From Chloroflexota bacterium (GTDB lineage Bacteria; Chloroflexota; Anaerolineae; Anaerolineales; Villigracilaceae), in the NCBI GenBank assembly GCA_024224815.1, contig JAAENC010000353.1, positions 34,179-98,178 of the forward strand: 64,000 bases of DNA. Reading direction: 5' to 3'. The stretch's first letter is position 1. Every line of letters starts with the position of its first letter. The notes under the pieces are model-generated. The model made no database searches. It was not told the DNA's origin and saw only the letters and a program-made list of their open reading frames with translations. The translations under genes and the position numbers were made by a program. This document shows, one piece after another, positions 16,806-25,531 of the stretch.

Positions 16806-18626
16806 CTAAGGGGTAAGCGCGCTGGTTGCTCTGTAATTTTCGGCTAATATGCCCAAATCCAGGAAGTTGATGATACCATCATTGTTGAGATCGGCGGCGT
16901 TTAGTAAGTTGGTGTTGTAGCTCATCCCAATGGTCATTGCATCAAATTGGTCAATGACATTATTCTGGTCTATGTCTCCGGCGAGCAAATTGATATTTAG
17001 GTTAATGCCTGCTTCCCCTTCTATAAGCGTAATTAAATATCGACTTTTGAGAAAACCATTGGCTTCGGCGACAGCGGTATAGGTTCCCGCTGGTGCGAGC
17101 AGACTAAATAAACCTTCGCTGTCTACAAAGCCAGATGCGATGAGAACATTATTGGTATCGTAGAGATTAATCGTTACCGGTTTATTCGCCGCCACTTTCC
17201 CTGTGAGCGAGGATGTGCTCGCTGCATTATTTTGTGGGGAAGGTGAAGTTTCTTCTGACAATGCCGTTGGCGCAGGGGAGGAATTATCGAATATTGTAAG
17301 CGAAGCGGATATAGATTCTATTGCTGTTAAGACACCATCTCCTTGAGATATGGAAGCCGGACAGTCTATTTGCGCTTCTCCTGCGCTGAGACCCTTGATC
17401 TGGAAGGTAAATACCGTCCCATTTGTGGTAGCTCTTTGGAGAGAGCTGCCTGCAATAGCGACAATAAAATCACTGCTTGGGGGGGTATTGATCGCGATAG
17501 CAGGATTGTTACCAAAAAGCTCTTTTACAATGATATTGCTGGCTTTCAAATTATCAGAAAAATTGCACATGAATTCTGCACTGGTATATCCTTCGGGTGG
17601 GGTATTCCCTAGATATACCGTGACCAAGCCAAAATCCCCGACATTTAAACTGCCCGGGGCCAAAATAGCTGTATAGGGACCAGAAGGTGTTGTGTTCTTT
17701 TCGGCGAGCAGGTTATAAAATCCTGCTCCTGTTTGTGGCTGAATTTGGACAAAATAACTTCCTGCTGGTTGAATGGTATTTAAGGTGCCGGTGCCGCGCG
17801 CCAGTTCGTGTCCATAAGAATCCAGCAAGAGGATGAGGGGTGTTAATCCATCTGTTAGAGCAGTAGCATTTAGTGTAAAGGCGTTTATTTCTTCATCAAG
17901 CTGAAGCGACCATCTTTCGTAGCGATAGGCGTCAGTGCTCCCTGAATAGAGTGTGTCCCAATGGATCAAATCTCTTAAGACGATTTGAAGATCAGGCACA
18001 TTTAGCAGAGGCATAAAGGAATCGACGGTCTCGCTATTTTTTGTGAAAGATGTTTTGTTGAGTAGTGGGTTGTAATTAATGCCCCAGCCCGCGAGTTTGA
18101 TGTCTATCATAGTGGGGCGCAGGGAATAATGCACATGTGGGGAGTTTGGCAGGTGAGAACCCGGACAGAGGATGTTTCTTTCACCATCTGCAATAATTGC
18201 CAAACGCTGGTTACGATAAACCTCGTCCCCCAATTGGACTTGAAAGTTCGCCAGAAATTGATATTCTGAAGTCCAGCCATTATGATGGTCGATCTTCAAA
18301 TGACAAATTCCTTTTTCAATGATTGTGCCTGCGGCTGTAGCAGTGACCCAAAAATTGGATGTATCTTCGCCAATTTGCATATCTGCACGTGGGGCAAAAT
18401 CAATAGCGCCACCGTTCATATAATTATGCGGACTGCCTAGGCCTCTTTTGAAACCATTATCAAAGCCATCCATAGAAACCCAAGCCAGACCCTGATCCCA
18501 AGGGAGTTGGAACATATCTGGAGGGGGGAGTTCTGTTGTATCTAGGGCACTAACACTCTGTACCGGTAGCAATAAAGAAAAACACGCCAATAGACCTATG
18601 ATATGGAGAATATATTTTGCTTTCAT
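16806..18626 (-). CDS. Exported M23-like peptidase with cohesin-like and dockerin-like modules
   Basis: A 606-residue protein with a signal peptide (Lys-rich start, hydrophobic core, likely cut near VSA-LDT). Residues 60-170 look like a LytM/M23 metallopeptidase: H67 and D76 in SPHNYMNGGAIDFAP, and HVH at 164-166. A pre-peptidase-C-like beta region follows (LARGTGTLNTIQPAGSYFVQI), then a cohesin-like domain (about 340-460), an SdrD/carboxypeptidase-regulatory-like fold (KPVTINLYDTNN to APAGTYTAVAEANGF), and a C-terminal dockerin with two Ca-binding loops (GDIDQNNVIDQFDA and DLNNDGIINFLDL). All but the peptidase part is paralogous to the gene at 19392. Probably cell-surface or extracellular; substrate unknown. 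Confidence 0.78.
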   Translation of the reverse strand: MKAKYILHIIGLLACFSLLLPVQSVSALDTTELPPPDMFQLPWDQGLAWVSMDGFDNGFKRGLGSPHNYMNGGAIDFAPRADMQIGEDTSNFWVTATAAGTIIEKGICHLKIDHHNGWTSEYQFLANFQVQLGDEVYRNQRLAIIADGERNILCPGSHLPNSPHVHYSLRPTMIDIKLAGWGINYNPLLNKTSFTKNSETVDSFMPLLNVPDLQIVLRDLIHWDTLYSGSTDAYRYERWSLQLDEEINAFTLNATALTDGLTPLILLLDSYGHELARGTGTLNTIQPAGSYFVQIQPQTGAGFYNLLAEKNTTPSGPYTAILAPGSLNVGDFGLVTVYLGNTPPEGYTSAEFMCNFSDNLKASNIIVKELFGNNPAIAINTPPSSDFIVAIAGSSLQRATTNGTVFTFQIKGLSAGEAQIDCPASISQGDGVLTAIESISASLTIFDNSSPAPTALSEETSPSPQNNAASTSSLTGKVAANKPVTINLYDTNNVLIASGFVDSEGLFSLLAPAGTYTAVAEANGFLKSRYLITLIEGEAGINLNINLLAGDIDQNNVIDQFDAMTIGMSYNTNLLNAADLNNDGIINFLDLGILAENYRATSALTP

Positions 18627-18667
18627 TCTGAACCCTATTTCTTTGGCAGCCTAATGAGCTCTAAAAA

Positions 18668-19345
18668 TCAGCCCGTTTTCACTTGTTTGTAGAGAATAAA
18701 GAGAATTACAGCGACAACAGAACCTATAACCAAAACCAAAAGACTAAAGGCAATAATTGCCGGCCAATCTGTTTCGCTGGATGAATCGCTTGGCTCCAGA
18801 GATAATGCTTCCTCACCTACGGGAACCTGGGCTTGCGTTTCTCCTATAGCGCTGTCAACCACAAGAGAGATATTTCTGGTCCCGAGAGTTACACCCGGTA
18901 ATTGGGCAGCAAAACCCTCTGCATTTTGGATAGCTAGCGCTGCATTCTCAAGGTAGATTTCAGTATTACAGCCACCCAAAGTCATAAACGAAGCTTCCGC
19001 GATGACACCGAGCGCGGATTGGGGCGTGGTGCTTGCAAAAGAAGCATCTACCAGCCCTGAGCTTTGTGGGAGTTGCAGCCCATTCATCCCCGGGATAGGG
19101 GACGAAGCCGAGATTGGTTTAAGACAGGCAGGATCATAGCGAATCTGGAAAGTAAATCCTTGAATTGGTGTCGTGGAAGCAGCGTTGACCCTTACGATTA
19201 CCAATTCTTCGGTTTTATAAGCGGTAGTGTCTGTATCTAGCCAAATACTTTCTCCTGCCTGTGCATTTGCTGCACCAAAAGAAAGAAGTGAAAATATAAG
19301 GGCCAGAAGGATGATGATATTTTTTTTCATAGGGAGTTTTCTCAT
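18668..19345 (-). CDS. Membrane-anchored cohesin-domain protein
   Basis: A 225-residue protein: signal peptide (IIILLALIFSLLSFGAANA, cut before QAGES), a cohesin-like beta-sandwich (about 30-165; TEELVIVRVNAAS, GFTFQIRYDPACL, GVIAEASFMTLG), a Ser/Glu-rich spacer, and a C-terminal helix IIAFSLLVLVIGSVVAVILFILY with a short Lys tail. The layout is that of a surface anchor able to hold dockerin-bearing partners such as the proteins encoded on either side. Neither ATG 19345 nor internal ATG 19330 has a clear ribosome site, and a 15-bp hairpin ends one base before the first ATG, so the start is uncertain. Confidence 0.72.
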   Translation of the reverse strand: MRKLPMKKNIIILLALIFSLLSFGAANAQAGESIWLDTDTTAYKTEELVIVRVNAASTTPIQGFTFQIRYDPACLKPISASSPIPGMNGLQLPQSSGLVDASFASTTPQSALGVIAEASFMTLGGCNTEIYLENAALAIQNAEGFAAQLPGVTLGTRNISLVVDSAIGETQAQVPVGEEALSLEPSDSSSETDWPAIIAFSLLVLVIGSVVAVILFILYKQVKTG

Positions 19346-19346
19346 G

Positions 19347-19382
19347 ATAATAGGGGCGTACCAAATAGTACGCCCCTATTAT
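19347..19382 (-). promoter_or_regulatory. Perfect 15-bp hairpin abutting a start codon
   Basis: ATAATAGGGGCGTAC, loop CAAATA, GTACGCCCCTATTAT. It lies between the stop of the gene at 19392 and the ATG at 19345, leaving no room for a ribosome site. On the minus strand no T-run follows, so it may be an inefficient terminator, an RNA-stability element or a translation-control hairpin. Confidence 0.6.
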
Positions 19383-19391
19383 ATCTTTATG

Positions 19392-20624
19392 CTATTCCCA
19401 AAGAACAGGGCCAGATTGGTTGTAGTTTGTCGCTACAATTTCCAGATCTAAAACGTTAATAACAGCATCGCCGTTCAAGTCAGCTGCGTCAGGAGTAGCT
19501 GTGTTATAGCTCATTCCTATGGTCATGGCATCGTACTGATCTACGACATCATTTCCATCAATATCACCAGCGATCAAAGTAACGGTTGGCATTGTTGTCG
19601 TTTCTCCAGCTACGATAACTGCAGAACCTTCTGCTCTGACAAATCCGCTGGCTACAGCTTCTACCGTATAGGTTCCGGCAGGGGCTGTCAGACTAAATGT
19701 GCCATCAGCTTCTGCTGCAACTGTTGCAGCTAAAGAATCATCTGGGTTATAAAGATTCACGGTCACAGCTTTGCTCGCAAGAACTTGTCCCGCAACGATT
19801 CCGTCAACAACGGCTTCTTCGACTGTAAGAACTGCGGTTGAAGGGTCAAGCTCTGTAAGCACAGCATCACCGGTTGACGTTTTTGCAGTACAAGTAATTG
19901 TTGCTTCGCCTGCTTGTAGGCCTGTAGCTGTGAATGTAAAAGCATCCCCGCTAGCAGTTGCTGTTTGACCATTACTGCCTGCAATAGCAACAATAAAACT
20001 GCCATCTTGGGGATCGCTGATCGCTACAGCAGAATCGGTGCCAAAAAGATCTGTAACAACGATATTGCTGATGCTAACGACATCTACAGGATAAGTACAG
20101 CTGAATTCAGCACTTGTGTAGCCACCTTCGGGAAGGTCGTTCAGTCCAATACTGGCTACGCTACTCTCATCTATAGCGATAGTTGCAGGAGAGACTTCGG
20201 CAGAGAGGGCTGGGTCTGCATCAATTTGTCTAAGCATAAGTTCGTAGAAACCACTGCCTGATTCGGGTTCGATTTGGACAAAATAATTTCCGGCAGGCTG
20301 CGTACTAATCAGCGAACCCGTACCTCGTGCCAATTCTGCTCCACCTGCGTCAAGTAGAATGACCACCGGGACTAAATCGCCGGATGTTGGTGTTACGGTT
20401 ACTGAGAAATCATAGCTAGCGTCAAATACAAAAGGCCATTTCTCGAAGCGAGTTGCATCTACATAGCCCGTATAAGTGGCATCCCAATATGTCAGTTCAC
20501 GAACAACAATATCGGGGTCTGGGTCTTCGAAGGCTGGTTGCGCATAGGCAGGCTGAACGCCAACCGCAGCAAGTAGCACTGCGATTAAAACAATGCTTTG
20601 AAAAAGAGTTTTCGATTTCATCAT
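19392..20624 (-). CDS. Exported cohesin-like plus dockerin-like protein
   Basis: A 410-residue protein with a ribosome site AAGGAGAC, signal peptide ending AYA-QPAFE, a pre-peptidase-C-like beta region (LARGTGSLISTQPAGNYFVQI), a cohesin-like domain with EGGYTSAEFSCTYPVDVVSI and FIVAIAGSNGQTATASGDAF, a regulatory-like beta domain (KAVTVNLYNPDDSLA to APAGTYTVEAVASGFV), and a C-terminal dockerin (GDIDGNDVVDQYDAMTIG and DLNGDAVINVLDLEIV). It is a close paralog of the C-terminal two thirds of the 16806 protein but lacks the peptidase domain. The three genes 19392, 18668 and 16806 read in one direction and may encode an interacting surface system. Confidence 0.78.
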   Translation of the reverse strand: MMKSKTLFQSIVLIAVLLAAVGVQPAYAQPAFEDPDPDIVVRELTYWDATYTGYVDATRFEKWPFVFDASYDFSVTVTPTSGDLVPVVILLDAGGAELARGTGSLISTQPAGNYFVQIEPESGSGFYELMLRQIDADPALSAEVSPATIAIDESSVASIGLNDLPEGGYTSAEFSCTYPVDVVSISNIVVTDLFGTDSAVAISDPQDGSFIVAIAGSNGQTATASGDAFTFTATGLQAGEATITCTAKTSTGDAVLTELDPSTAVLTVEEAVVDGIVAGQVLASKAVTVNLYNPDDSLAATVAAEADGTFSLTAPAGTYTVEAVASGFVRAEGSAVIVAGETTTMPTVTLIAGDIDGNDVVDQYDAMTIGMSYNTATPDAADLNGDAVINVLDLEIVATNYNQSGPVLWE

Positions 20625-20790
20625 AAAGTCTCCTTGATAAAGAACAATAGCTTGTGTGATACCCCAAACTGCATATTTTGCGGCAAAGAGATATTCACCT
20701 GAGGGATTAAAAGGTCAACGCACCCATCGTAGCATATTGAATTTGCCCTAACATATTAAAAGCATCGCAAAAGGATTGCGCGTTCATAAC

Positions 20791-20830
20791 AAAAAAGAAT
20801 CTCCTGAGTTTCAGGAGATTCTTTTTTGTT
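20791..20830. terminator. Intrinsic terminator
   Basis: Stem AAAAAAGAATCTCCTGA / TCAGGAGATTCTTTTTT with a 2-nt centre. It lies downstream of the broken gene at 20908-21168 on the minus strand. The stretch between it and 20625 shows no gene. Confidence 0.85.
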
Positions 20831-20907
20831 TTTTATAGATCAACTTATTAAAAATTAGGGGAGAGTTTGTATATCCATTCTTGCCAATTTCCAAGCAAAA
20901 CACATCA

Positions 20908-21168
20908 CTATTTCTTTAAAAAACGTAGAGCAAGCAAAATAAAACCAATTCCGAAAAACGCGTAAGTATTATATGATTCTGGTATTAAAAAAGATGGTAA
21001 AGGGTCTAATAGTTTGGCAAAAAGCCATCCTACAAATATTACATTCCATGCCCAGTGTGTCCTCTCAAGCCCTCTTTAGAAAAAGCGCGGCCTACTACAA
21101 GAGGCCATAAGATTAATATAATTCCAGTAATACTTCCAATAATATTAATTAATTAATTGCATATTCAT
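20908..21168 (-). pseudogene. Broken small membrane protein gene (TTAA slippage plus frameshift)
   Basis: From ATG 21168 (ribosome site GGAGGAT) the frame stops at once after MNMQLIN. Removing one 4-nt unit of the (TTAA)n tract restores a readable frame: NIIGSITGIILILWPLVVGR and onward. A further 1-nt shift near 21060 is needed to join the remaining part, WNVIFVGWLFAKLLDPLPSF, then IPESYNTYAFFGIGFILLAL, ending RFLKK. Corrected, it would be a hydrophobic protein of about 87 residues. Two independent frame errors suggest decay, although the tetranucleotide tract alone could be a reversible switch. Confidence 0.6.
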
Positions 21169-21185
21169 ATCCTCCACTTTTTAAT

Positions 21186-21212
21186 GAGGGGCGGGTCTTA
21201 GACCCGCCCCTC
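21186..21212. terminator. GC-rich hairpin downstream of the leuS fragment
   Basis: GAGGGGCGGGTC-TTA-GACCCGCCCCTC, a perfect 12-bp stem. It lies 14 bp beyond the TAG of the duplicated leuS tail on the minus strand, where a leuS terminator would be expected. It has no clear T-run, so termination is plausible but not certain. Confidence 0.55.
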
Positions 21213-21225
21213 CAAATTCCCAAAA

Positions 21226-21444
21226 TCTATTTCACAATATTAACCAGCCGCCCTTTAATCACGATCGCCTTGCGCGGCTCTTTTCCTTCAAGGTGTTTTT
21301 GCACATTTTCGCTTGCCAGTGCCACAGCTTTAACTATCGCTTCATCTGCGCTAGCGGAAACGACTGTGCGATCACGAACTTTGCCGTTGACTTGTACGCC
21401 GATTTCGACTTCGTCGACGACAATGGCAGATTCGTCTACTTGAG
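21226..21444 (-). pseudogene. leuS: Duplicated 3' fragment of leuS
   Basis: 219 bp aligning without gaps to the 3' end of the intact leuS (31984-32202) at about 194 of 219 positions, in the same orientation and ending in the same stop codon. It encodes the last roughly 71 residues (QVDESAIVVDEVEIGVQVNG to GRLVNIVK) with only four amino-acid differences, so most changes are synonymous. It has no start and stops matching abruptly at 21444. It marks the left edge of the polysaccharide island. The pattern implies two once-functional, diverged leuS alleles rather than a recent copy that decayed freely. Confidence 0.88.
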
Positions 21445-21527
21445 AGAGAGACTCTGAGTGTTTTCAGAGTCTCTTCTATTGATTTCTATAATGACTACTG
21501 GATATTCGTGATATAACTGCACGAGCA

Positions 21528-22625
21528 TCAATAAGCCTCAATAGTATTCAAGATAATTTGAGCTGTTCTTTCCCATGAAAATTTTTTAGCTTGTTCATGT
21601 CCTTTCGTAATTAGTGTTTGACGCAGAGAAGGTTTTAGAGCTAAACTAGTTATCCCTTCAGCAATTTGGTCTATATCGTATGGATTTACCAGATATGCCG
21701 CATCACCGGCAACTTCTGGTATAGAGGTTGTGTTTGAAGTTAGGATTGGGCAGTCACATCGAAAAGCTTCTAATACAGGCAAGCCAAAACCTTCCAGTAG
21801 CGATGGGTATAAAGCAAAGTCTGCTAGAGAGTACAACCCTGCCATATCTTCATTAGAAACATGCCCTAATATGTGTACACGCTTATATAGCTCATAATTT
21901 TTCTTTTGTATAAGTGAATCTATGCCCCATTGTTGCCCCCCAGTGATCACAATATCATGGGGAATGTCTTTTTTGACCTTGTCAAATGCAGATAGAATTC
22001 GATGAAAATTTTTTCGAGGGGATAGCGAAATTGGGCAGAAAATAAAATTATCAGGAAGGTTGTAGGTTTTTCTAATTGCATTTCTTTTTTTATGATTCGT
22101 AACCGGATGGTAATTAGACGAACAATTTTGATAACAGGTATTTACCTTATCTGGATTAACGCCAAGTATGCGAATAGCTTCGTTACGAGTATATTCAGAA
22201 TCTGCAAATACAAAACTAGCTTCTTTTACTGATCGCGCTAGCATCGTCTTCATGTATACTGTCTCAGATGGACGATATGGTCGTAGCTGATTATTAAAAT
22301 AGCCTAAATCATGAAGAATAATTCCAGCGCGGCAAGGCAGAAAAAAAGGGATGGTCCCTTTCATAAATATAGCAATATCAATATTATCGTTTTTCAAAGC
22401 CTGTGGTAACCAAAAATGATCCCAAATGAAACGATTTTTTAAATTAAAGCTACGTTTAAATGCCCTTGAAGAAAACAACTTTTCATGAGATGGATCATTA
22501 AAATATAGAAATATGTCGTGTTTCTTTTCAATACGCTCAATAATTTCGAGCGTTAGCTGTAATATAATTGTCGAGATTGCGTAAGAACCTTCACCCAGTC
22601 CACGTGCTGAAATACCAATTTTCAT
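21528..22625 (-). CDS. Glycosyltransferase, family GT4 (GT-B fold)
   Basis: A 365-residue protein. ATG 22625 (MKIGISARGLGEG, preceded by GGAG) is preferred over an upstream ATG at 22664. The N-terminal half contains the acceptor lobe with GIILHDLGYF and SFVFADSEYTRNEA. The donor lobe has FIFCPISLSPRKNFHRIL, RVHILGHVSNEDMAGLYSLA, and the key motif LYPSLLEGFGLPVLEAFRCD with the E-x7-E nucleotide-sugar-binding pair. It likely adds a sugar to a lipid-linked glycan in the cytoplasm. It is divergent from the pyruvyltransferase gene with about 33 bp between starts, so the promoters must overlap. Confidence 0.88.
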   Translation of the reverse strand: MKIGISARGLGEGSYAISTIILQLTLEIIERIEKKHDIFLYFNDPSHEKLFSSRAFKRSFNLKNRFIWDHFWLPQALKNDNIDIAIFMKGTIPFFLPCRAGIILHDLGYFNNQLRPYRPSETVYMKTMLARSVKEASFVFADSEYTRNEAIRILGVNPDKVNTCYQNCSSNYHPVTNHKKRNAIRKTYNLPDNFIFCPISLSPRKNFHRILSAFDKVKKDIPHDIVITGGQQWGIDSLIQKKNYELYKRVHILGHVSNEDMAGLYSLADFALYPSLLEGFGLPVLEAFRCDCPILTSNTTSIPEVAGDAAYLVNPYDIDQIAEGITSLALKPSLRQTLITKGHEQAKKFSWERTAQIILNTIEAY

Positions 22626-22658
22626 AATCAATAAGCTCCAATAAAAGGCAATAAAGTC

Positions 22659-23828
22659 ATGCAACCTAAGATGCGTATTTTATCATTTCATCATATTCCA
22701 AATAATGGCGCATTTTTATTTGCTTATTCGCTTTTAGAATTGCTTCAACAAGAATTTGGCGAATTTGATGTGAAAATACTTGATTACAAGTCAAATCGTT
22801 TAGCTATCTACGAATACCTAAAGCGCTTCAAGTTTTTTCAGAAAATCCCCTTGTTTTATATGAGACGTGCTCGTATCTGGAAGGAGCACCTTAAAATACA
22901 CTTGAATATGGATTCTAATTTTCCCCATTTTACTGGCGAAAAGGCACTCCAAAAATATTTTTCAAATCAGTATGCTGCGCTCGTAGTGGGTATGGACACT
23001 TGGTGCATAATTAACGGTACTGAACGGCCTAAATTCCCAAATATATATTGGCTACCAGAGAAGATTTCAATACCAAAGATCGCTTATGGTGTGTCCGCTT
23101 ATCACTCTGATATAAACTTAATTCAGAATTCTACTAAGAAAATAGAAAGCTATTTGAATAGTTTTGATATTATCGGGGCAAGAGATCGTTATACTTACGA
23201 GCTTGTCCAAAAATATAGAAGTAGGGATGACGGTTTGGTTGAGATGATTCCAGACCCTACATTTACCTATGAGATTAAGACTAGTGGTGTTCTATCTAAG
23301 CTGCAGGCGTTAGGAATAGACATGGATCGCCCAACATTAGGTTTACTCTTTTTCGGTGACAATTTTCTTTCTAATGAAATTCTTTCTCATTATAAAGCTA
23401 AAGGCTATCAAATTCTGGCGATGAGTATGTATAATGCGGTCGCCGACTATAATTTGGGGCATATTCTCTCTCCTTTTGAATGGGCTGAAGCTTTTCGCTA
23501 CCTTTCATTTTGTATCAGCGACCGTTTCCATGGGACTATATTTTGCCTACTAAACCAAATTCCATTCATTTGCTTGGAAAAAGAACGTCACTTACCAAAA
23601 AAACAGAGCAAAATATATGATTTGCTAACCACATTTGGATTAGAAACTTGCTACCAGAACCCAGCTGATGAGGGTTTTGAAATTGTTTCTTTTCTAGCCC
23701 ATGCAGATGAGATCGAAGCAACTTGGGAGAAAAATTTTAAGTCCGGCATTTTACCTAGAATTGATGATTTGAAAGATGAGCATGCTCAATTTGCTCGTAA
23801 GATGAAAGTAGAGCTTGGATGGATATAG
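22659..23828 (+). CDS. Polysaccharide pyruvyltransferase family protein
   Basis: A 389-residue protein beginning MQPKMRILSFHHIPNNGAFL; initiation at the second Met (22671) is equally possible. GA and D positions in SFDIIGARDRYTYELV, PDPTF after a loop, LGLLFFGDNFLS at the start of the second lobe, and the hallmark CISDRFHGTIFCLL (SxRxHG) are typical of CsaB-like enzymes that add ketal pyruvate from phosphoenolpyruvate to surface sugars. Followed after 27 bp by the flippase gene on the same strand. The exact acceptor glycan is unknown. Confidence 0.82.
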   Translation: MQPKMRILSFHHIPNNGAFLFAYSLLELLQQEFGEFDVKILDYKSNRLAIYEYLKRFKFFQKIPLFYMRRARIWKEHLKIHLNMDSNFPHFTGEKALQKYFSNQYAALVVGMDTWCIINGTERPKFPNIYWLPEKISIPKIAYGVSAYHSDINLIQNSTKKIESYLNSFDIIGARDRYTYELVQKYRSRDDGLVEMIPDPTFTYEIKTSGVLSKLQALGIDMDRPTLGLLFFGDNFLSNEILSHYKAKGYQILAMSMYNAVADYNLGHILSPFEWAEAFRYLSFCISDRFHGTIFCLLNQIPFICLEKERHLPKKQSKIYDLLTTFGLETCYQNPADEGFEIVSFLAHADEIEATWEKNFKSGILPRIDDLKDEHAQFARKMKVELGWI

Positions 23829-23855
23829 AGGATAAAGTCTTAGTCTCTCAATAAT

Positions 23856-25406
23856 ATGAAACCTTCCCCCCGTAATTTCAGTTTATTTCAAACTGCAAAA
23901 AATATTATGACGAATAGTGCTTTCTTCCTGATCGAAGCACTAATTAGTTTTTGGTATACACCTTTTTTGCTTAGAAAATTGGGCAGTGATCTTTTCGGTT
24001 TTATTCCGTTAGCGAACTCAATAACTAATTATTTTTCCATCGTTCTGTACTCACTTGATATCTCTTTAGGACGCAATATTACTATCGAATTGGAAAAAGG
24101 AAATACTTGCCATGCAAATCAAATTTTTAACACAAATCGAGTTATTACACTTTTTTTAATTTTTGCAGCTGTTCCCATAGGCATTGTTTTAGTCATTTTC
24201 ATTCCCGCACTTTTTACTGTCCCGATTGGTCGGGAGCGGGATGTGCAACTTCTATTTATAAGTATAATCATAGCTTTTCTTCTTGGCACCTACGGTATGA
24301 ATTATTCTTTGGCTACTTTTGCCAAAAACCGTTTTGACTTGAAAAACCTTGTTGCTTTGGGAGCACGCATTATCCAAGTGCTAATCATAGTAGGCCTCTT
24401 TAGGCTGTCAAACCCAAATCTGATTTATGTGGGGGTAGGAGCCCTCTGCGCTGCATTATTTAATTTGCTAGGAGATTATTATCTCTGGCGAATACTACTT
24501 CCCACATTGAAAGTACGCTGGAAAGATTTTAGTAAAAAAAGCATCAAAATCCTCTTCGATACTGGTATATGGTCTTTTGTTTATCAGGCTGGTTTTATTC
24601 TTTTTTTGAATGTAGATATACTGATTGCCAATCGAACCTTGGATTTAAGCATGGTCGGTATTTATGGTGCTCTTTTGGTTATTCCGAAAAACCTACGAAA
24701 TATGTCCGTAGCTATTGGTGGTGTTTGGAGACCTTTAATTCTATCTAAGTATAGTCAATCGGACAGTAAGAGTATAAGTGAGATTATGAATACCTCGATT
24801 AAACTAACGGGGCTAGTTCTGGGGTTAATAATAGGCTTGGTCTGTGGGTTGGCGGAGCCATTTCTTAGAATTTGGCTTGGTCCAAGTATTCAAAATATGT
24901 CTGGGATTCTAGTGATGATGGTTCTCCCGCTGACCACAAATTTGCTTGCAGGATCTTTTTCTAATATCCATGTTTCGTATAATAAACTGAAATTTCCGGC
25001 TTTGATGACCGTAGGTTTAGCGTTACTAAACTTGTTTCTGGCAATTTATTTGGCTCCACACTATGGTTTGATAGGAATAATTATTGCAGGAATAATAACG
25101 CTAACGCTCAACTATTCTTTTTTTGCGCCTATATATGCGGCTAAGATTATGAACTTGTCTTGGTGGCATTATATGCCACGCTTGGGAATGATATTGATTA
25201 CTACCCTAAGTGTCTTTATAGTCTCATATTTACTCAGTGAAACTATATATCTTTCTTCTTATTCTCATTTAATTATATCCAGCGGGATAATTTCAATTGG
25301 CTATTTTTTTCTGATCTATTTTCTGGTGCTTAGCAGTACTGAAAAAAAAATGGTGCGGAGATTCTTAGATAAGGTAACTGGCAATAATCATAATAACCTT
25401 TTCTGA
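23856..25406 (+). CDS. Wzx/MATE-like polysaccharide flippase
   Basis: A 516-residue protein with about 14 hydrophobic helices and few charged loops. The opening SLFQTAKNIMTNSAFFLIEALISFW, followed by TPFLLRKLGSDLFGFIPLANS, is the usual first-helix-and-loop layout of Wzx-type oligosaccharide translocases (MOP superfamily); LDLSMVGIYGALLVIPKNLR matches the seventh-helix region. It should move a lipid-linked oligosaccharide across the membrane. It follows the pyruvyltransferase gene by 27 bp. Repeat-unit polymerase and ligase genes were not found in the window, so the cluster may be partial or split. Confidence 0.85.
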   Translation: MKPSPRNFSLFQTAKNIMTNSAFFLIEALISFWYTPFLLRKLGSDLFGFIPLANSITNYFSIVLYSLDISLGRNITIELEKGNTCHANQIFNTNRVITLFLIFAAVPIGIVLVIFIPALFTVPIGRERDVQLLFISIIIAFLLGTYGMNYSLATFAKNRFDLKNLVALGARIIQVLIIVGLFRLSNPNLIYVGVGALCAALFNLLGDYYLWRILLPTLKVRWKDFSKKSIKILFDTGIWSFVYQAGFILFLNVDILIANRTLDLSMVGIYGALLVIPKNLRNMSVAIGGVWRPLILSKYSQSDSKSISEIMNTSIKLTGLVLGLIIGLVCGLAEPFLRIWLGPSIQNMSGILVMMVLPLTTNLLAGSFSNIHVSYNKLKFPALMTVGLALLNLFLAIYLAPHYGLIGIIIAGIITLTLNYSFFAPIYAAKIMNLSWWHYMPRLGMILITTLSVFIVSYLLSETIYLSSYSHLIISSGIISIGYFFLIYFLVLSSTEKKMVRRFLDKVTGNNHNNLF

Positions 25407-25410
25407 GCAT

Positions 25411-25437
25411 TTGATACTTTATAGGGGGTGATATAAT
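25411..25437 (+). promoter_or_regulatory. Candidate promoter upstream of the first PP-loop gene
   Basis: TTGATA (25411-25416), a short 15-bp spacer and a consensus TATAAT (25432-25437), about 95 bp before the ATG at 25532. The spacer is below the optimum. Confidence 0.4.
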
Positions 25438-25531
25438 GAAGCTTTGTATCTCGGAAACAAAATCCTGAACATGCCGAGCAAATCTCTAAGAGTTATGTAG
25501 TATTGGTAACTCAAAACGAAAAAAACTATTT

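Noticed and set aside
21446-21475. Hairpin AGAGACTCTGA / TCAGAGTCTCT as an attachment site or terminator
   Set aside because: It lies beyond the leuS-fragment break and 3' of the glycosyltransferase, but it has no T-run and no integrase is present, so neither role can be supported.
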